NCBI GenBank assembly: GCA_036346225.1
Contig: JARFIW010001670.1
Location: 6,014,001-6,078,000, forward strand
Direction: 5' to 3'
Length of the DNA: 64,000 bases
DNA from: Platerodrilus igneus
Lineage: Eukaryota; Arthropoda; Insecta; Coleoptera; Lycidae
This document shows positions 22,083 to 32,872 of this stretch, one piece after another; within the stretch, counting starts at the first letter, position 1, and each line of letters begins with the position of its first letter. Under the pieces are notes generated by a model. The model ran no database searches. It was given only the letters and a program-made list of their open reading frames with translations, and was not told where the DNA came from. Position numbers and translations under genes: made by a program.

Positions 22083-23430
22083 TTTCGAACTTACTTAAAG
22101 TCGGTTTGACGCAGCTCTAAATTCTTTTCTATTCTGAGCTAGTCTAAAAAGGTCCACATACCCTTCACAACCTAAATCTCTAATAATTTGACTAATATAG
22201 CTTTGTCTAGACCTTCCTACTCTATTTTTATTTGGTAGTCTATAATCTAAGACTTTACTAAATAGTCCCTCATGTCTTAACTGGTGCCCTATCATTCTAT
22301 CTCTCCTGACCTTCAATTGTTTCCACATACAGGGATCCTCACCTATCCTTCTATAAACTTCCTCGTTTGTTACTCGATCTGTCCAACTAATCTTTAACAT
22401 TCTCCTATAACACCAAGTTTCAAAAGCTTCTATCTTTTTCTTATCTACTTCTTTAATTGTCCAAGTCTCACTACCGTATAGTAGAACGCTCCATACGTAC
22501 GACTTTAAGAAACTTTTTCTTTTATCTAAACTAATACTATTAGCTATTAGTAAGTTTTCTTTTTTAAAAAAATTTTTCTAGCTTGAGCTATTCTAGCTAC
22601 TATATCCCTTCTGCTACGTCCATCCTTTGTAATTATACTACCTAAATAGCAAAATTCATCTACCTCCTCTAACTCGGTATTACCTATTTTTAATTTTGGT
22701 TTAGAACTAGGCTGTAACTCACTTGTCATTATCTTTGTCTTTACTGAGTTAATTCTCATACTATAGTTACTCCGTAGTATCTCATCTAAAATATTTAAAA
22801 CTCTCTAACTCTTTTCTAGACTCTGCTATAATGGCTATATCATCTGCAAAACGTAACATGTCTATTTTCCGTCCCTGTACACTAATACCTATCTCTTTTC
22901 TCTCTCTAGCTAAGTTTAAAGCTTCCTTAATATAAACATTAAAAATCAAGGGAGACAGTATACAACCCTGTCTAACACCATTTCTAATCTTAGCTTCCTT
23001 TTCTATTTCATCAAATCTAATTACTACGCTTTGGTTTGCTTTGGTTTTTATATAGACTGTAAATAATTTTTCTATCCCTATGAAAGATTCCTATTTTTTG
23101 CAAAACCCTGAACATAACAATCCAATTAACCCTATCAAATGCTTTTCTAAATCTACAAACGCGAAATGAGTCTTTTATTTTTTGTAACCTTTTTCGATAA
23201 TTAGCCTAATCATTAGTATCGGTTCTCTAGTCCCTCTGTCTTTACGAAAACCATATTGGTCTTCGCTAAATAATTCTCAGTCAAAGCTTCAACTCTATTT
23301 TTAATTATTATTGTTAGTATTTTGGAAGCATGAGAAGTTAAACTAACCGTTCTAAAATTATCACACCTATCAGCTCCTGACTTTTTTGGGATTGGGATAA
23401 TAATATTTTTTTCGAAATCTATTGGAATCT
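22083..23430 (-). mobile_element. RTE-2 LINE, 5'-truncated copy (reverse transcriptase part)
   Basis: On the minus strand the RT blocks appear in order: PIPKKSGADRC.NFRT (about 23,400-23,340), QYGF.K.RGTREP (about 23,260), and a VRQGC.LSPLIFN block (about 22,970). MLRFADDIAI follows (22,860-22,825), with the catalytic FADD intact. Next come MRINSVKTKIM and FCYLGSIITKDGRS (22,759-22,547) and the C-terminus MLKISWTDRVTNEEVYRRIG to its end (22,400-22,095). Frameshifts separate the blocks. Motifs are of the RTE/BovB type, but differ enough from RTE-1 at 25 and 38 kb to be a separate family. The endonuclease is missing because of 5' truncation near 23,430. Confidence 0.8.
22095..22759 (-). pseudogene. 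RTE-2 reverse transcriptase C-terminal region
   Basis: Two open pieces lie in different frames. The piece at 22,759-22,547 (70 codons) covers the region after the FADD catalytic box, with KTKIM and FCYLGSIITKDGR. The piece at 22,400-22,095 (101 codons) covers MLKISWTDRV..., which in RTE proteins follows the ALYGCEAWT segment and ends near the C-terminus. Between them (22,546-22,401), the coding continues in shifted frames (SETWTIKEVDKKKIEAFE-like on the minus strand). The product would be the C-terminal part of the endonuclease-RT polyprotein. Confidence 0.7.
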
Positions 23431-24660
23431 TTCAATTTCCACATAATCGATATGGATTGCTACATGTCTTTGAACATTCATTTTCATCATTCGCATTTAG
23501 ACTTTCTCCCCGCAATTCTAGGGGGTATGTGAGTGACGAACTTGCTGAAAGGTTTCACCAATGTTACGTATTGTGAAAACCGATACCAAGGTAAGTGTAG
23601 CTCCACATTACTTGCTGGTTATTGTTGGAACCTAATCAGGGATGCTGTAAAAATACCCTACAGACGAAGATCACATGCAAAAATATTTTGAGAGTCGGTA
23701 ATATTATAACAAATGCAAACATTACACAATAAAATGTTCTACTATAAAAATACGAATGAGTTTTGACTGGAGGATGATAGTTGGAAAAATCCCGTAAGAA
23801 ACAATCATTGCACATTAAGAAACAAGAAAGATCATAATCTGTTGTAATCGTATCAAACTGATGAAATATAAATAGTTAATAAAGAAAAATGCACATGTAC
23901 CCTTTGCTGTACCTTATCTAAATTAATCATTAAAATCGTTTACCTTAATAATTTGGTAAATAATAACGCGTACAAAAATAGATTTCGAAGAGGAACACAA
24001 GTTGCATCGAATATTGAATTAACGAAAAGAACTATAATGAATGAATAATAATAAAATTAGGAAAATAAACATGATAAAGGTCCTCAACCAAAAGCACAAA
24101 AAATGTAGTAAGGCATTGTGTTTAATACAAAATATAGAATACAGAAATACATAACATTAATCGTAGTATTAGACAAAAAAGACTATACAATAACAACATA
24201 TAAACCTAAATTTAAATTAGTAGTAATTGGAGTTGCGAAAGGTATAAAATATTAAGATATTGATATTAAAATTGTAATATAAGCATACATTTTTGTTCTA
24301 TGATAGATGTAATCATATTTTTATAATAACTGAAAAACATAAGACAGACTTGTTGGAGTTTCATATAAATTCTTTTATATTTTAAGGGTCATAATCATTT
24401 CTTATTAAATAATTTCGTTCTAGAATGCAGGTCTTGTATCATTAGATTCACGAGCATTAAATTCTATATCTATTCTATTTAGCAAATAAACAATAACGTT
24501 CATATCACGTGCAGCGTGTTATTGCCGCACTCACACGTGTGTATGTAAAACAAAAACCATAGTCGTTCTTCAACAGACGTCTACGGTCAGTCGTTCTTAA
24601 ACATTCTTTCAATAACCGTATCCCTTATTAGTGGTGAGGGTGCGGGCTCCTCTAATTATG
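23431..24660. other. AT-rich stretch, no gene recognised
   Basis: No coding similarity or terminal repeats seen over 1.2 kb. Confidence 0.5.
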
Positions 24661-24678
24661 TTTAGGTCGTAATTCTAC

Positions 24679-25130
24679 CTAATTAATTTCTGTTATACCA
24701 GTTAGCAAAAGTTGATGAGAAAGGGCCGGCTCCGGGATGGCGGTTAAAGGGGCCAAAGTTAAAAAATGACCGGGCGTAAAACAGCTCAAATCATTGGGAT
24801 CAGTGCTCAAAAAAATGAGAGGACGTGAGTTCAAGATGGCTTTAATTTGGATAAAGACTGTGGCCAACTCCTGAAAAGTTAACACTTGCTCGCCAATAGT
24901 ACGCATCCGCAAGGTTTTAACAGATTTCACTCCCGCTTCCCACAAACCACCAAAATGAGGTGAAACCGGCGGTATAAAATGCCACGAAATATGGTCCTTA
25001 AAAGCAACAAGCTTGGCGAGATGAATTAACTGTTTATAAGCACCCACAAAATTTGTGTCACCATTACTATAGAAGTGATCACAACGGCCACGCCTGGCAA
25101 TAAATCGGCGAAGAGCCGCTAGAAATTTGT
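24679..25130 (-). pseudogene. Bel-Pao retrotransposon integrase fragment
   Basis: A 122-codon open piece (25,047-24,679) reads WHFIPPVSPHFGGLWEAGVK, with the catalytic Glu in GGLWEAG, then KAILNSRPL and TPGHFLTLAPL. This is the end of a Bel-Pao integrase core. Just upstream (25,130-25,048) one frame continues with RFIARRGRC and a D-x-N-x-T-NFVGA-like block, the second catalytic Asp region, reading NGDTNFVGA here. The fragment stops abruptly at about 25,130, where an unrelated LTR end begins. Integrase joins element DNA to chromosomal DNA; this piece cannot act alone. Confidence 0.8.
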
Positions 25131-25194
25131 TACAAGAGTTTTTGGAAGAAGACTTTTAAAAAGGCAGCTCCCAAGGCCCAAAACGTAACTCGCG
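25131..25194 (+). mobile_element. 3' tail of the 52-kb-type LTR
   Basis: TTTTTGGAAGAAGAC, AAAAAGGCAGCTCCCAAGG and the ending CGTAACT match the last 65 bp of the LTRs at 52,460-52,523 and 56,283-56,344. It is inserted or joined between a Bel-Pao integrase fragment and an RTE-1 copy. All three copies end in AACT, which supports that point as the LTR's 3' boundary. Confidence 0.75.
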
Positions 25195-27240
25195 TTTCAA
25201 GCATAAAGAAGAATAAGAGCCAAACTACAGATCCAACCAAAGTATTAGGGTCGTTAGTGAGGATCCAGACTAAGATAGGTCCCAGAAAGAGGGCAGCGGC
25301 TTTTTCGGTACTTAGATTGGCAGAGACCATACAGGTCGGTATGGTAGTCTAAGACACACTACCGCGATGTGGAAAACAACGAGAAACCACCACATTACCT
25401 CCCAAGTACACAGAGTACCTGAATTATCATAAAATGATGGCATTCTCTGGGGTAAAATATTCCGGAGTTAAAATAGTCCCCCAATCGGATCTCCGGGAGG
25501 GGACTACTGCGGAGGATTCGATCGGAAAGTTCAGAATAAGAGTCGGGAACATTTTGCAAGTTGGGGCGTGGAATGTGAGAAGCATGAAGCAAGTAGGTAA
25601 GCTGAAGAATCTAAAAACCGAAATGAATAGGTTAGAACTAGACATAGTAAGGATCAGCGAAGTTCCATGGCCAGAGGCGGAGGAGTTTTGGTGTGGAAAC
25701 TTCAGGGTAATTCATATAGGAGCAGAGGAAGAAAATTTAAGTGTGGGGATAGTTATACGGAAAAAGATAGGATACTGTGTAGAAAATTACTTACAAAAGC
25801 ACGAAAGAGTACTCATGGTTAGATTAGAATCTAAACCAGTAAACACAGTAATAATACAAGTATACATGCCCGCCTTTAGCTACAGTGACGAAGAGGTAGA
25901 GGCGATTTACAAAGATATCGAAGACATATTAAGATACGTAAAAGGACATGAAAATTTAATAATTACGGGGGATTTTAATGCAGTGGTAGGTGAGGGTAGG
26001 GAAGGAGCGGTAGTAGGTTTATTTGGTTTAGGCACCAGAAACAGGGGAAATAGGCTAATAGAATTTTGCGACAAGAACAATTTAACCATCACAAACACAT
26101 TATTTCAACATCATGCTAGAAAACGATATACGTGGAAGATGCCAGGAGATATAGTAGATATCAAATAGATTACATTCGTGTTAGACAACGGTTTAGGAAT
26201 CAAGTAAAAGACTGTAGAAGCTACCCAGAAGCAGATATAGACACTGACCACAACATCGTAATTATGAAGGCCGAGCTTAAATTTAAAAACCTGAAAAAGA
26301 GGAATGGAAAACGGCACTTTGACTTAGAGAAACTAAAAGATAAAAATATTCAAGAAAGATTCGAAAAATGTCAAATGAATTGATGAAAGAAATTGGGAAA
26401 ATATCTGATACTAAGGAAGTAGAAACAGAATGGAATCACATTAAGTCCAGCCTAGACATGGCGGCCAGAGATATTCTGGGGGATACATAAAAAGAAAATA
26501 AGAAACCATGGATAACAAAGGATATCGTGAATTTAATAGAAAAATGACGAAAATACAAAAATAAATCAGATGAAACAGGAAAACAGAGATACAAAGCCAT
26601 AAAATGGGAAATTATTCGCAAATGCAGGAAAGCTAAAGAACAATGGATTGATGAAAAGTGCAAAGAGGTACAAACTAAGATGGAAATAGGAAAGACAGAC
26701 GAAGAATACAAACTAATTAGAATGAACTTTAGAGATATAAAACCGTATAGCAAAAATACAAGGAACTCGGGAGGAGACATCATTATAGAAAATGTAGCGA
26801 AAGTGGTTAGATGGCAAGAATATATACAAAATTTACATGCAGGGATGTGCCCTATCCCCGTTAATTTTTAACTTGTTCGTCGAAGAGGCAATGAATACTG
26901 TCAAATGCAGGAAGACATCTGGAATTATTATGCAGGGACAAAAGATTGATATGCTTAGATTTGTAGACGACATATCGGTATTAGCATCTAGCAAGGAAGT
27001 TAGAAGCAGCTTTTAATGAAATGCAAACGGTTCTAACTGAGAGATACGGTATGAAAATGAACAAAAATAAAACTAAAGTACTAGTATGCAAAAGACGGAA
27101 AAAAACAAAAACTAGAATACAAATAGGAAACGAGAACTTACAAAAGGTTAAGGATTTCTGCTACCTAGAAAGTCAAATAACGCAAGATGAGAAAAGCGCA
27201 AAAGATATAAAACAAAGACCGACAGTGGTGTAACTAAGAA
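25195..27240 (+). mobile_element. RTE-1 LINE copy B (internal RT deletion, 3'-truncated)
   Basis: The 5' leader (25,195-25,433) matches the leader of copy C (38,397-38,640 on the minus strand), including the CGATGTGGAA..CAACGAGAAACCACCAC block. The endonuclease (25,434-26,340) is followed by a linker (26,380-26,840). An abrupt jump then leads to the stretch just before the RT catalytic box (26,850-26,900). The catalytic box reads R-F-V-D-D (about 26,960), so the conserved Ala is changed. The copy ends near 27,235 in the codons equivalent to KDIKQR. Most of the RT fingers and palm is deleted. Confidence 0.85.
25434..26383 (+). pseudogene. RTE-1 endonuclease (CFDP2-like), copy B
   Basis: Frame 25,434-26,168 begins MMAFSGVKYSGVKIVPQSD, as in copy C, and contains GAWNVRSM, SEVPWP, IQVYMPAFSYSDEE and ITGDFNAVVGEGREG. 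These are the catalytic Asn, Glu and Asp/Asn positions of the exonuclease-endonuclease-phosphatase fold. A frameshift near 26,150 moves the C-terminal part to 26,132-26,383, which holds the TDHNIV catalytic His box. In copy C the same region is one open frame, so copy B is inactivated. The endonuclease would nick target DNA to prime reverse transcription. Confidence 0.8.
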
Positions 27241-27267
27241 TTGAAGGCCCCATCCCCTACCAACACA
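27241..27267. other. Junction between RTE-1 copy B and piggyBac
   Basis: Short sequence between the truncated RTE-1 end and the TTAA of the piggyBac element. Confidence 0.4.
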
Positions 27268-29587
27268 TTAATCCATTATTGCCCACGACATTTTTTTAAC
27301 AAAAAATTAATTTTTTTTTGCAGATCTTTATTAAAAATGAGTACAATGGGCACTACAGAGTAACTCCTCTAAATTAATGAATAAAATTATTGTTAAAACT
27401 ACACAAAAAAATAATTGTTATTCCGAATGAAATATTATAAAACAATCCCTTTCAATACAGAGAGTAGCATTAAATTTTTCACAGCACCCGCGAATTCGTT
27501 TGTGACATTTAACACATCTCAGTAGTTTAGTATGTTTTTTTTGGAAAATGTCCCCCTTCATGTCTTCGAACGCTTTGTCAAGTTATGCCCACTGGTTTGT
27601 CATTTGTAACAGTAGATTTAGCATAACAGCTTAAGTAATGCCTGACTGGAGTTCTTTGAAATTCAAGCAAAGGAATCTGCTGATCACGCATCAACAACTG
27701 CCATATTTATAAAATCGGTGCATGGGATCCACCACCACTTTTTCTTCGAACGCTCATTCGATGAGAATTCAACTGTTGATCATGTAGGTCTACTACAACT
27801 ATCGACTTATTATAACTTTTAAATAAAGCGAGTTTGGATATATCAATTTTGCTCTTAGCTGCTGTTGACCGGCGTTTTACCTTTCCAGTGGGTTCTATGG
27901 AGTCAAAATTTGTCCCCATCGTTACAATATTGTTGTTTTTCCATCGTACGAATAAAAGACAACGTCTTTGTTTGCATTGGTGTTCGAAGTAACCTCTCTC
28001 CCTTTCTACACTCACTTTTTGTTAGTGAAGGGACGCTGCTTTATCTTGTTATCTCTAATAGTTCCAGTAGTTCTAGTATCTTTTTCCTTTAACACTGCTA
28101 ACAGATCGTAACTCGTGGAAAGTTATCAAAAAACAATCTGTGATTTGATGGCGAAGCGACTATTTCAACAATGTCCAAGACCACTCTGGATCCCAGCGGT
28201 TCTCTTTTCTTCTTTTGACCTTCTTGCTGCACGTTTTTGCTTCCACAGTAAGTATCTACAGCATAACAGAACCCCATACCGCAGCATATAGTAGCCAATT
28301 TTTATAGCCAAAACGCACCGGCTTTGCTTTTATAAATTGTTTGGCTGCGTCACCCGAAAAATTTCACCATGGACTCATCGACACACAGGTCTTCACGGAA
28401 TAGTCCCCCTTGTTGAAAATTTTGGTTTAAACGATCGGCAAGGGGTTTAAGTCTGTCTAACGATTTGTTGTCTGCCATGTGGATGTAGCTTTTTATTTCT
28501 AAAAATCGATTTCTCGATATGGCACCTGACACAAATGGTACCTTCATGTCTACGTCGAAACGCCAGTATGACCTTTCACTTGGTAATTGGTGACAACCAG
28601 TTAATAATAATATACCAATAAAAATTTTTAAGTCTGCTTTAGAGACTAAAAAGCTATGGTTATTTGTTGAGATTAGTACAAATTAGTCTGTGTGACTATA
28701 TAATCAAAAATATCGTCACTAAATAGCTTTTCAAATATCTCAGATTTATTTAAATTTTCTAAGTCATGCCATAAGACTTCCAGTCGTTCATTACATCCAT
28801 TTGTGCTGTGCATACTAATGTTGGTAAACGCTTTGGTCCATTTGGGGTTTTTAGTTTTTTTCTTATCTAAATTTTGAAATCTAAACAACAAAGACACATC
28901 ATCTTCATTATCCGTGTCAGAGGTATAATGTACTTCTACTTCTCCTACAACGTCAGTTGCTAATGCAAAATGCCCCGGCACAAGATCGTCATCTTGAATA
29001 TCTTCTTCGTCCGTTACAACGTCAGGATCTGATGCAATTAAAATTATATCAACTTCAGATGGTGAATTAGAAGTTTCAATATCCTCGATAGCCGAAGGTA
29101 AGCCTACAAATCTTCCATAAAACTGTCTTACATCAACAGCATGATGAAAATCTATGTCTGTAATAAAACAAGAAATCTAAATTTGCTTTCATATGCCCAG
29201 TGTACTCGCTTGAGTACATCTTACTTTTCTGCGGAATACAACTCAATAACTATCTCATTTTGACACAATTACGTAGATATGTATTTTAACAAGCTCATTT
29301 TATACCAATATACCTAAATTCTTTATAAAAACAACGGCGTAAACAAAACTTACCGCCAATAGTAGTAGTCGGTGCAAGAAAAAATATTTCAAAAGGAATA
29401 ACAAAACAAAACTAACAAATACATAAGATTTCTGAACGACAAGTGTACTTGTCCGAAAGAAAATTGTTTCAACTTCTTTGTAATAAAGATTGAATCACTA
29501 AAATTTGCACTATTTCTTGATAGATGGCAAAAGCATGTCACTCAATTAGTTGTACTCACATGGGTACAGTGGGCGCTAATGGGTTAA
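27268..29587 (-). mobile_element. piggyBac element, full-length but decayed
   Basis: The element runs right to left and is bounded by TTAA on both sides (27,268-27,271 and 29,584-29,587), the target duplication of piggyBac. The ends are inverted: CCCATTAGCGCCCAC on the right and TCCATTATTGCCCACG on the left. It carries a piggyBac transposase with frameshifts. The 5' third (28,742 to the right end) is repeated, inverted, at 33,212-34,040 as part of the large palindrome. Confidence 0.9.
27418..29157 (-). pseudogene. piggyBac transposase, frameshifted
   Basis: An acidic N-terminus (29,157-28,980; DEEDIQDDDLVPGH) is followed by a DDE_Tnp_1_7-type core. The open pieces are 28,981-28,673, 28,547-28,350 (IKSYIHMADN, FREDLCVDESMV: first catalytic Asp region), 28,298-28,098 (CYAVDTYCG, LFFDNF: second Asp) and 28,015-27,707 (VRWKNNNIVTM, VVVDLHD: third Asp). 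The C-terminal Cys-rich zinc-binding region (CVKCHKRIRGCCEK...C) ends at a stop at 27,418-27,420. Frameshifts lie near 28,660, near 28,345 and after 27,707. No ATG fits the first block. A TTATTACAG acceptor just before 29,157 and a GCGGTAAGT donor about 190 nt upstream suggest a 5' intron. Confidence 0.9.
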
Positions 29588-31317
29588 ATTAGTTAACTTG
29601 CGAAAATTAAAAAAATAGTTATATGTATAATACTTAAAATATGAAGAAGCTTGATACATACCAAATACTTGGGTTGTAATTCTATTCTACGAGTAAACAT
29701 ATAATCAAACGAAAATTTGAGTTATGCAGAGTTATTCACAACAACTTTCCAAAACGACTTTTTTGTTGAACAAAACTCATAAACAACACTTTCCACTATA
29801 ATATTTTTCTTTCATTCACTTTTAATAGAGAGGAGTTTAAATGAACAAAAGTCTCAATTAGAACGTGGTGCTATGCAAGCTGGTCATAATGAGCCTAAAC
29901 TTACTTAGGAATCTACTGGGAGAAGCGGTAGGAACTGGCAAAGTTAAATACAATTATATACTGTATACGGTGTCCATCACGACGAGCTGAGTTGATGTGT
30001 ATATGGAAAACCACTAGAATCAGTTTTCTAAAAATTCGTGTACTGGAGTTTTCCGAAAGGCTCGTTCTGACCAAAATATTTTCCATTTTCTGCTATTTCA
30101 GTTTATACCGGAAATGGACCCCAACTTCGTCATTTTAAATGGATTGCTCAGATTCTTATTGAATTTTTGAAATCTACACTAAATTGCTATGTAACTTTAT
30201 ATTAGACATCATGTGTCTAAAGTGCGTCATTTTAGAGTTATTTCAGGTTCTTCATTGTTTTTAGCAGATTGAGTTCTCCACACAAGAATGTACTTTTTCG
30301 ACATACAAGCGTGCCAGGTCACATATCTTCAAGATTTTTCACAAATAAGACATGTAGCTATACAAATCTTTAAAAACTCGTGCTTGGAAATTAGTGCCAA
30401 ATTTTACCATCACAAAAGTTCGAAACTTACTTTTTTCAAATGGTAACTTCCACTTTTCTCTTAACTATTGGATTCTACGCAGAAAAATAAGAGGATTTTG
30501 TGATTACATTCTTATATCTAAAATGAATGGTCTTTTTGTAGAAACTTAAAAATACCGAAATTTACGTAGTTATAGGAAAATTTTAAATTACCAGTTTTCC
30601 TTGGTTTAGAAGAAACCAACCTGAAACAAAACTAAAGTGTCAGCTCACAGAAAATACAAATAATTTGACGTTTGATCATGGCAAAAGTGTTAATCATGTC
30701 CCATTTAGGATTTAGTAATGAAGATTATTTCAATTTATTAGTAGTATATGGGAAATGTTACAAGATAATTAAAAGTGCTTGGGATACCTTTTGTTTGAGA
30801 TATTCGGATAGGCCAAAAGCCACGCACGACACGCTAACGCGGCTTTATCCGTCATTGTAAAACGCACAGACGGTCCGTTGAAAAGCCTACAAAAATTAAC
30901 CCTGTCGTAGACAACGAAGATAACGAAGTTACAGTATTGGGATACTTCAGAGCGTATTCTAAAAATTGCTTAACATGCGCGGAAAGAGATATAGAAATAT
31001 CTCAGGAAAGTATTCACAGGATTCTAAAAAAACATAAGTTCTATCCTTATTCCATCCAATTATACACAATTTAAGGGCTGTTGGCAATATAAAAGAATTG
31101 ATTATATGTGAATTTATCTTAAGTAAAACTCGGGAAGATGAGAATCTTTTACAAAAAATAATTTGGACGGAAGAAATTTAAGCAAAATGGATTGATTAAC
31201 CGGTGTAACTCTCACTGCTGAAATGATACTTATTCTCACATATTTCGCAAAAAGTAGTTTCACGGTTACAGGAGTTTTAATGTTATTACTGCAATAAAAA
31301 ATGATGTGCTAGCGGTA
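28742..31317 (+). repeat. Left arm of the 5.3-kb palindrome
   Basis: Reverse-complement match to 31,770-34,040. The outer 840 bp (inside piggyBac) matches almost base for base (about one difference). From about 29,590 to 29,830 differences are mostly single-base indels in homopolymers. From about 29,830 to the centre the arms differ by many 1-15 nt indels, with the left arm consistently longer. The left arm stops matching at about 31,317, inside the mariner-type transposase. Confidence 0.9.
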
Positions 31318-32872
31318 TATATTTATTATGAAAATTTGAATGGCAAGCTTTTATTGTAAATTGGACGGCATATTGTTTGAAATTTTGTTTGTTTATTTTA
31401 GGAGAGGGATATTTCGCAATATTACAAGTTTGAATTGGAATCAGCTGTGGTATCAACATGACAGACCTCCACCTCATAGTAGTTTGATTGTAAACAGCTT
31501 TCTTCAAAATAGCTTTGAAGATCGTTGGATAACAAACAGCGTGTCTCATAAATGGCTTTACCGATCTTCCGATGTCACTCCCATAGATCTCTTTCTTTGG
31601 GGTCGTAGATAGAGATCTGTTTGATCTCATATACGACCCCAAGACTATGAGTGCATCGGATCTAAATTATGCACAGCTGTATCACAATTCAAAGCTGTGT
31701 TTAAACGAAATGTGGTCTAAACAGCAGTTCAAACATGCTGTCCATCAAGCTGCATCGTCAAATCAAGTCTAGAATAATATCGCTACATCATTTTATTGCG
31801 TGTGCATAAAACTCCTGTGACTGAACTCTGCGAAGTGAGATAATATCATTTCGGCAGTGAAGTCACCGGTTAATCAATCATTTGCTTAAATTCTTCCGTC
31901 AAATTTTTGTAAAGTCTCATCTTCCGGTTTACTAGATAAATTCACTATAATCATTTTGCAACGCCCTTAAATTGTGTATATTGGATGGAATAGATGGAAC
32001 TATGTTTTTAGAATCCTGTGAACTTCCTGGTATTCTGTCTTTCCGCGCATGCGTAGCATGAGCTCTGGATCCACTGTACTCGTTATCTTCGTTGTCTGGC
32101 AGGTTAATTTGTGAGGCTTCAACGGACGCTGTGCGTTTACAATGACGGATAGCGCGTTAGCGTCGTGCGTGCCTCCGAATAGTCTCAAACAAAGGTATCC
32201 TCAGCACTATATCTTGTAACATTTCCATACTCAATGAAATAATCTTCTACTAAATCGGGACATGATGCTTTGCCATGATCAAACGTCAGTATTTGTATTT
32301 TCTGTGAGCTGACCTTTGTGTGTTTCAGGTTGGTTTCTTCAAACCAAGGAAAACTGGTAATTAATTTCCTAACTCGTAAATTCGGTATTTTTAAGTTTCT
32401 AAAAACCATTCATTTTAGATATAAGAATGTAATCCAAAATCTCTTTCTGCGTAGAATCCAATAGTTAGAGAAAAGTGGAAGTTACCATTTGAAAAGTAGT
32501 TTCGAACTTGTGATGGTTGGCACTATTCAAGCACGAGTTTTAAAGATTGTGCTAGTTGTGAATCTGAAGATATGTGACCTGGCACGCTGTTGCGGTCTTC
32601 TGTGGAGAACTCAATCTGCTCATGAAGAACCTGAAATAACTCTAAATGACGCTGACACATGATGTCAATGTAAGTTACAATTAGTGTAGATTTCAAAAAT
32701 TCAATAAGATCTGAGCAATCCATTTAAAATGACGTGGTCCATTTCCGGTATAAACTGAAATAGCGAAATGGATATGGTCGAACGAGCCTTCGGAAAACTC
32801 CAGTACACGATGAAAACTGATTCTGTGGTTTTCCATATCACATCACTCAGCTCGTCGTGATGGACACGTATA
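29964..32872. mobile_element. DUF4817-type mariner-superfamily element in fold-back form
   Basis: The left end reads TATACGGTGTCC (29,964-29,975) and the right end GGACACGTATA (32,862-32,872), relatives of the TACAGGGTG ends seen at 12.3 and 58.5 kb. The left part holds non-coding sequence and the transposase gene in plus orientation. After the transposase stop, the sequence turns back on itself (31,770 onward), so both ends are the same original 5' end. Unlike the 12-kb fold-back, the symmetry continues outside the element into flanking DNA and piggyBac. Confidence 0.8.
30678..31771 (+). pseudogene. Mariner-superfamily transposase (DUF4817 type), decayed
   Basis: The N-terminal helix-turn-helix starts near ATGGCAAAAGTGTTAATC: MSHLGFSNEDYFNLLVVYG...RYSDRPKATHDTL. 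About 31,010-31,060 gives SQESIHRILKKHKFYPYSIQ, the segment before the catalytic core. The first catalytic Asp block is lost to stops around 31,140-31,190 (ENLLQKIIWTEE). The second Asp is in LWYQHDRPPPHSS (about 31,450). The third is in SSDVTPIDLFLWG (31,565-31,600). The C-terminus (SKLCLNEMWSKQQFKHAV) ends at a stop at about 31,771, the exact point where the inverted arm starts. The core from 31,318 on is single-copy and better preserved. Confidence 0.75.

Noticed and set aside
31340..31612. Independent host gene between the palindrome arms
   Set aside because: The frame contains YQHDRPPPHSS and TPIDLFLWG, the catalytic blocks of the DUF4817-type transposase.
32523..32723. 66-codon minus-strand frame in the right palindrome arm as a gene
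   Set aside because: It is the inverted copy of the transposon's non-coding leader; the left arm version is interrupted, and no homology is recognised.
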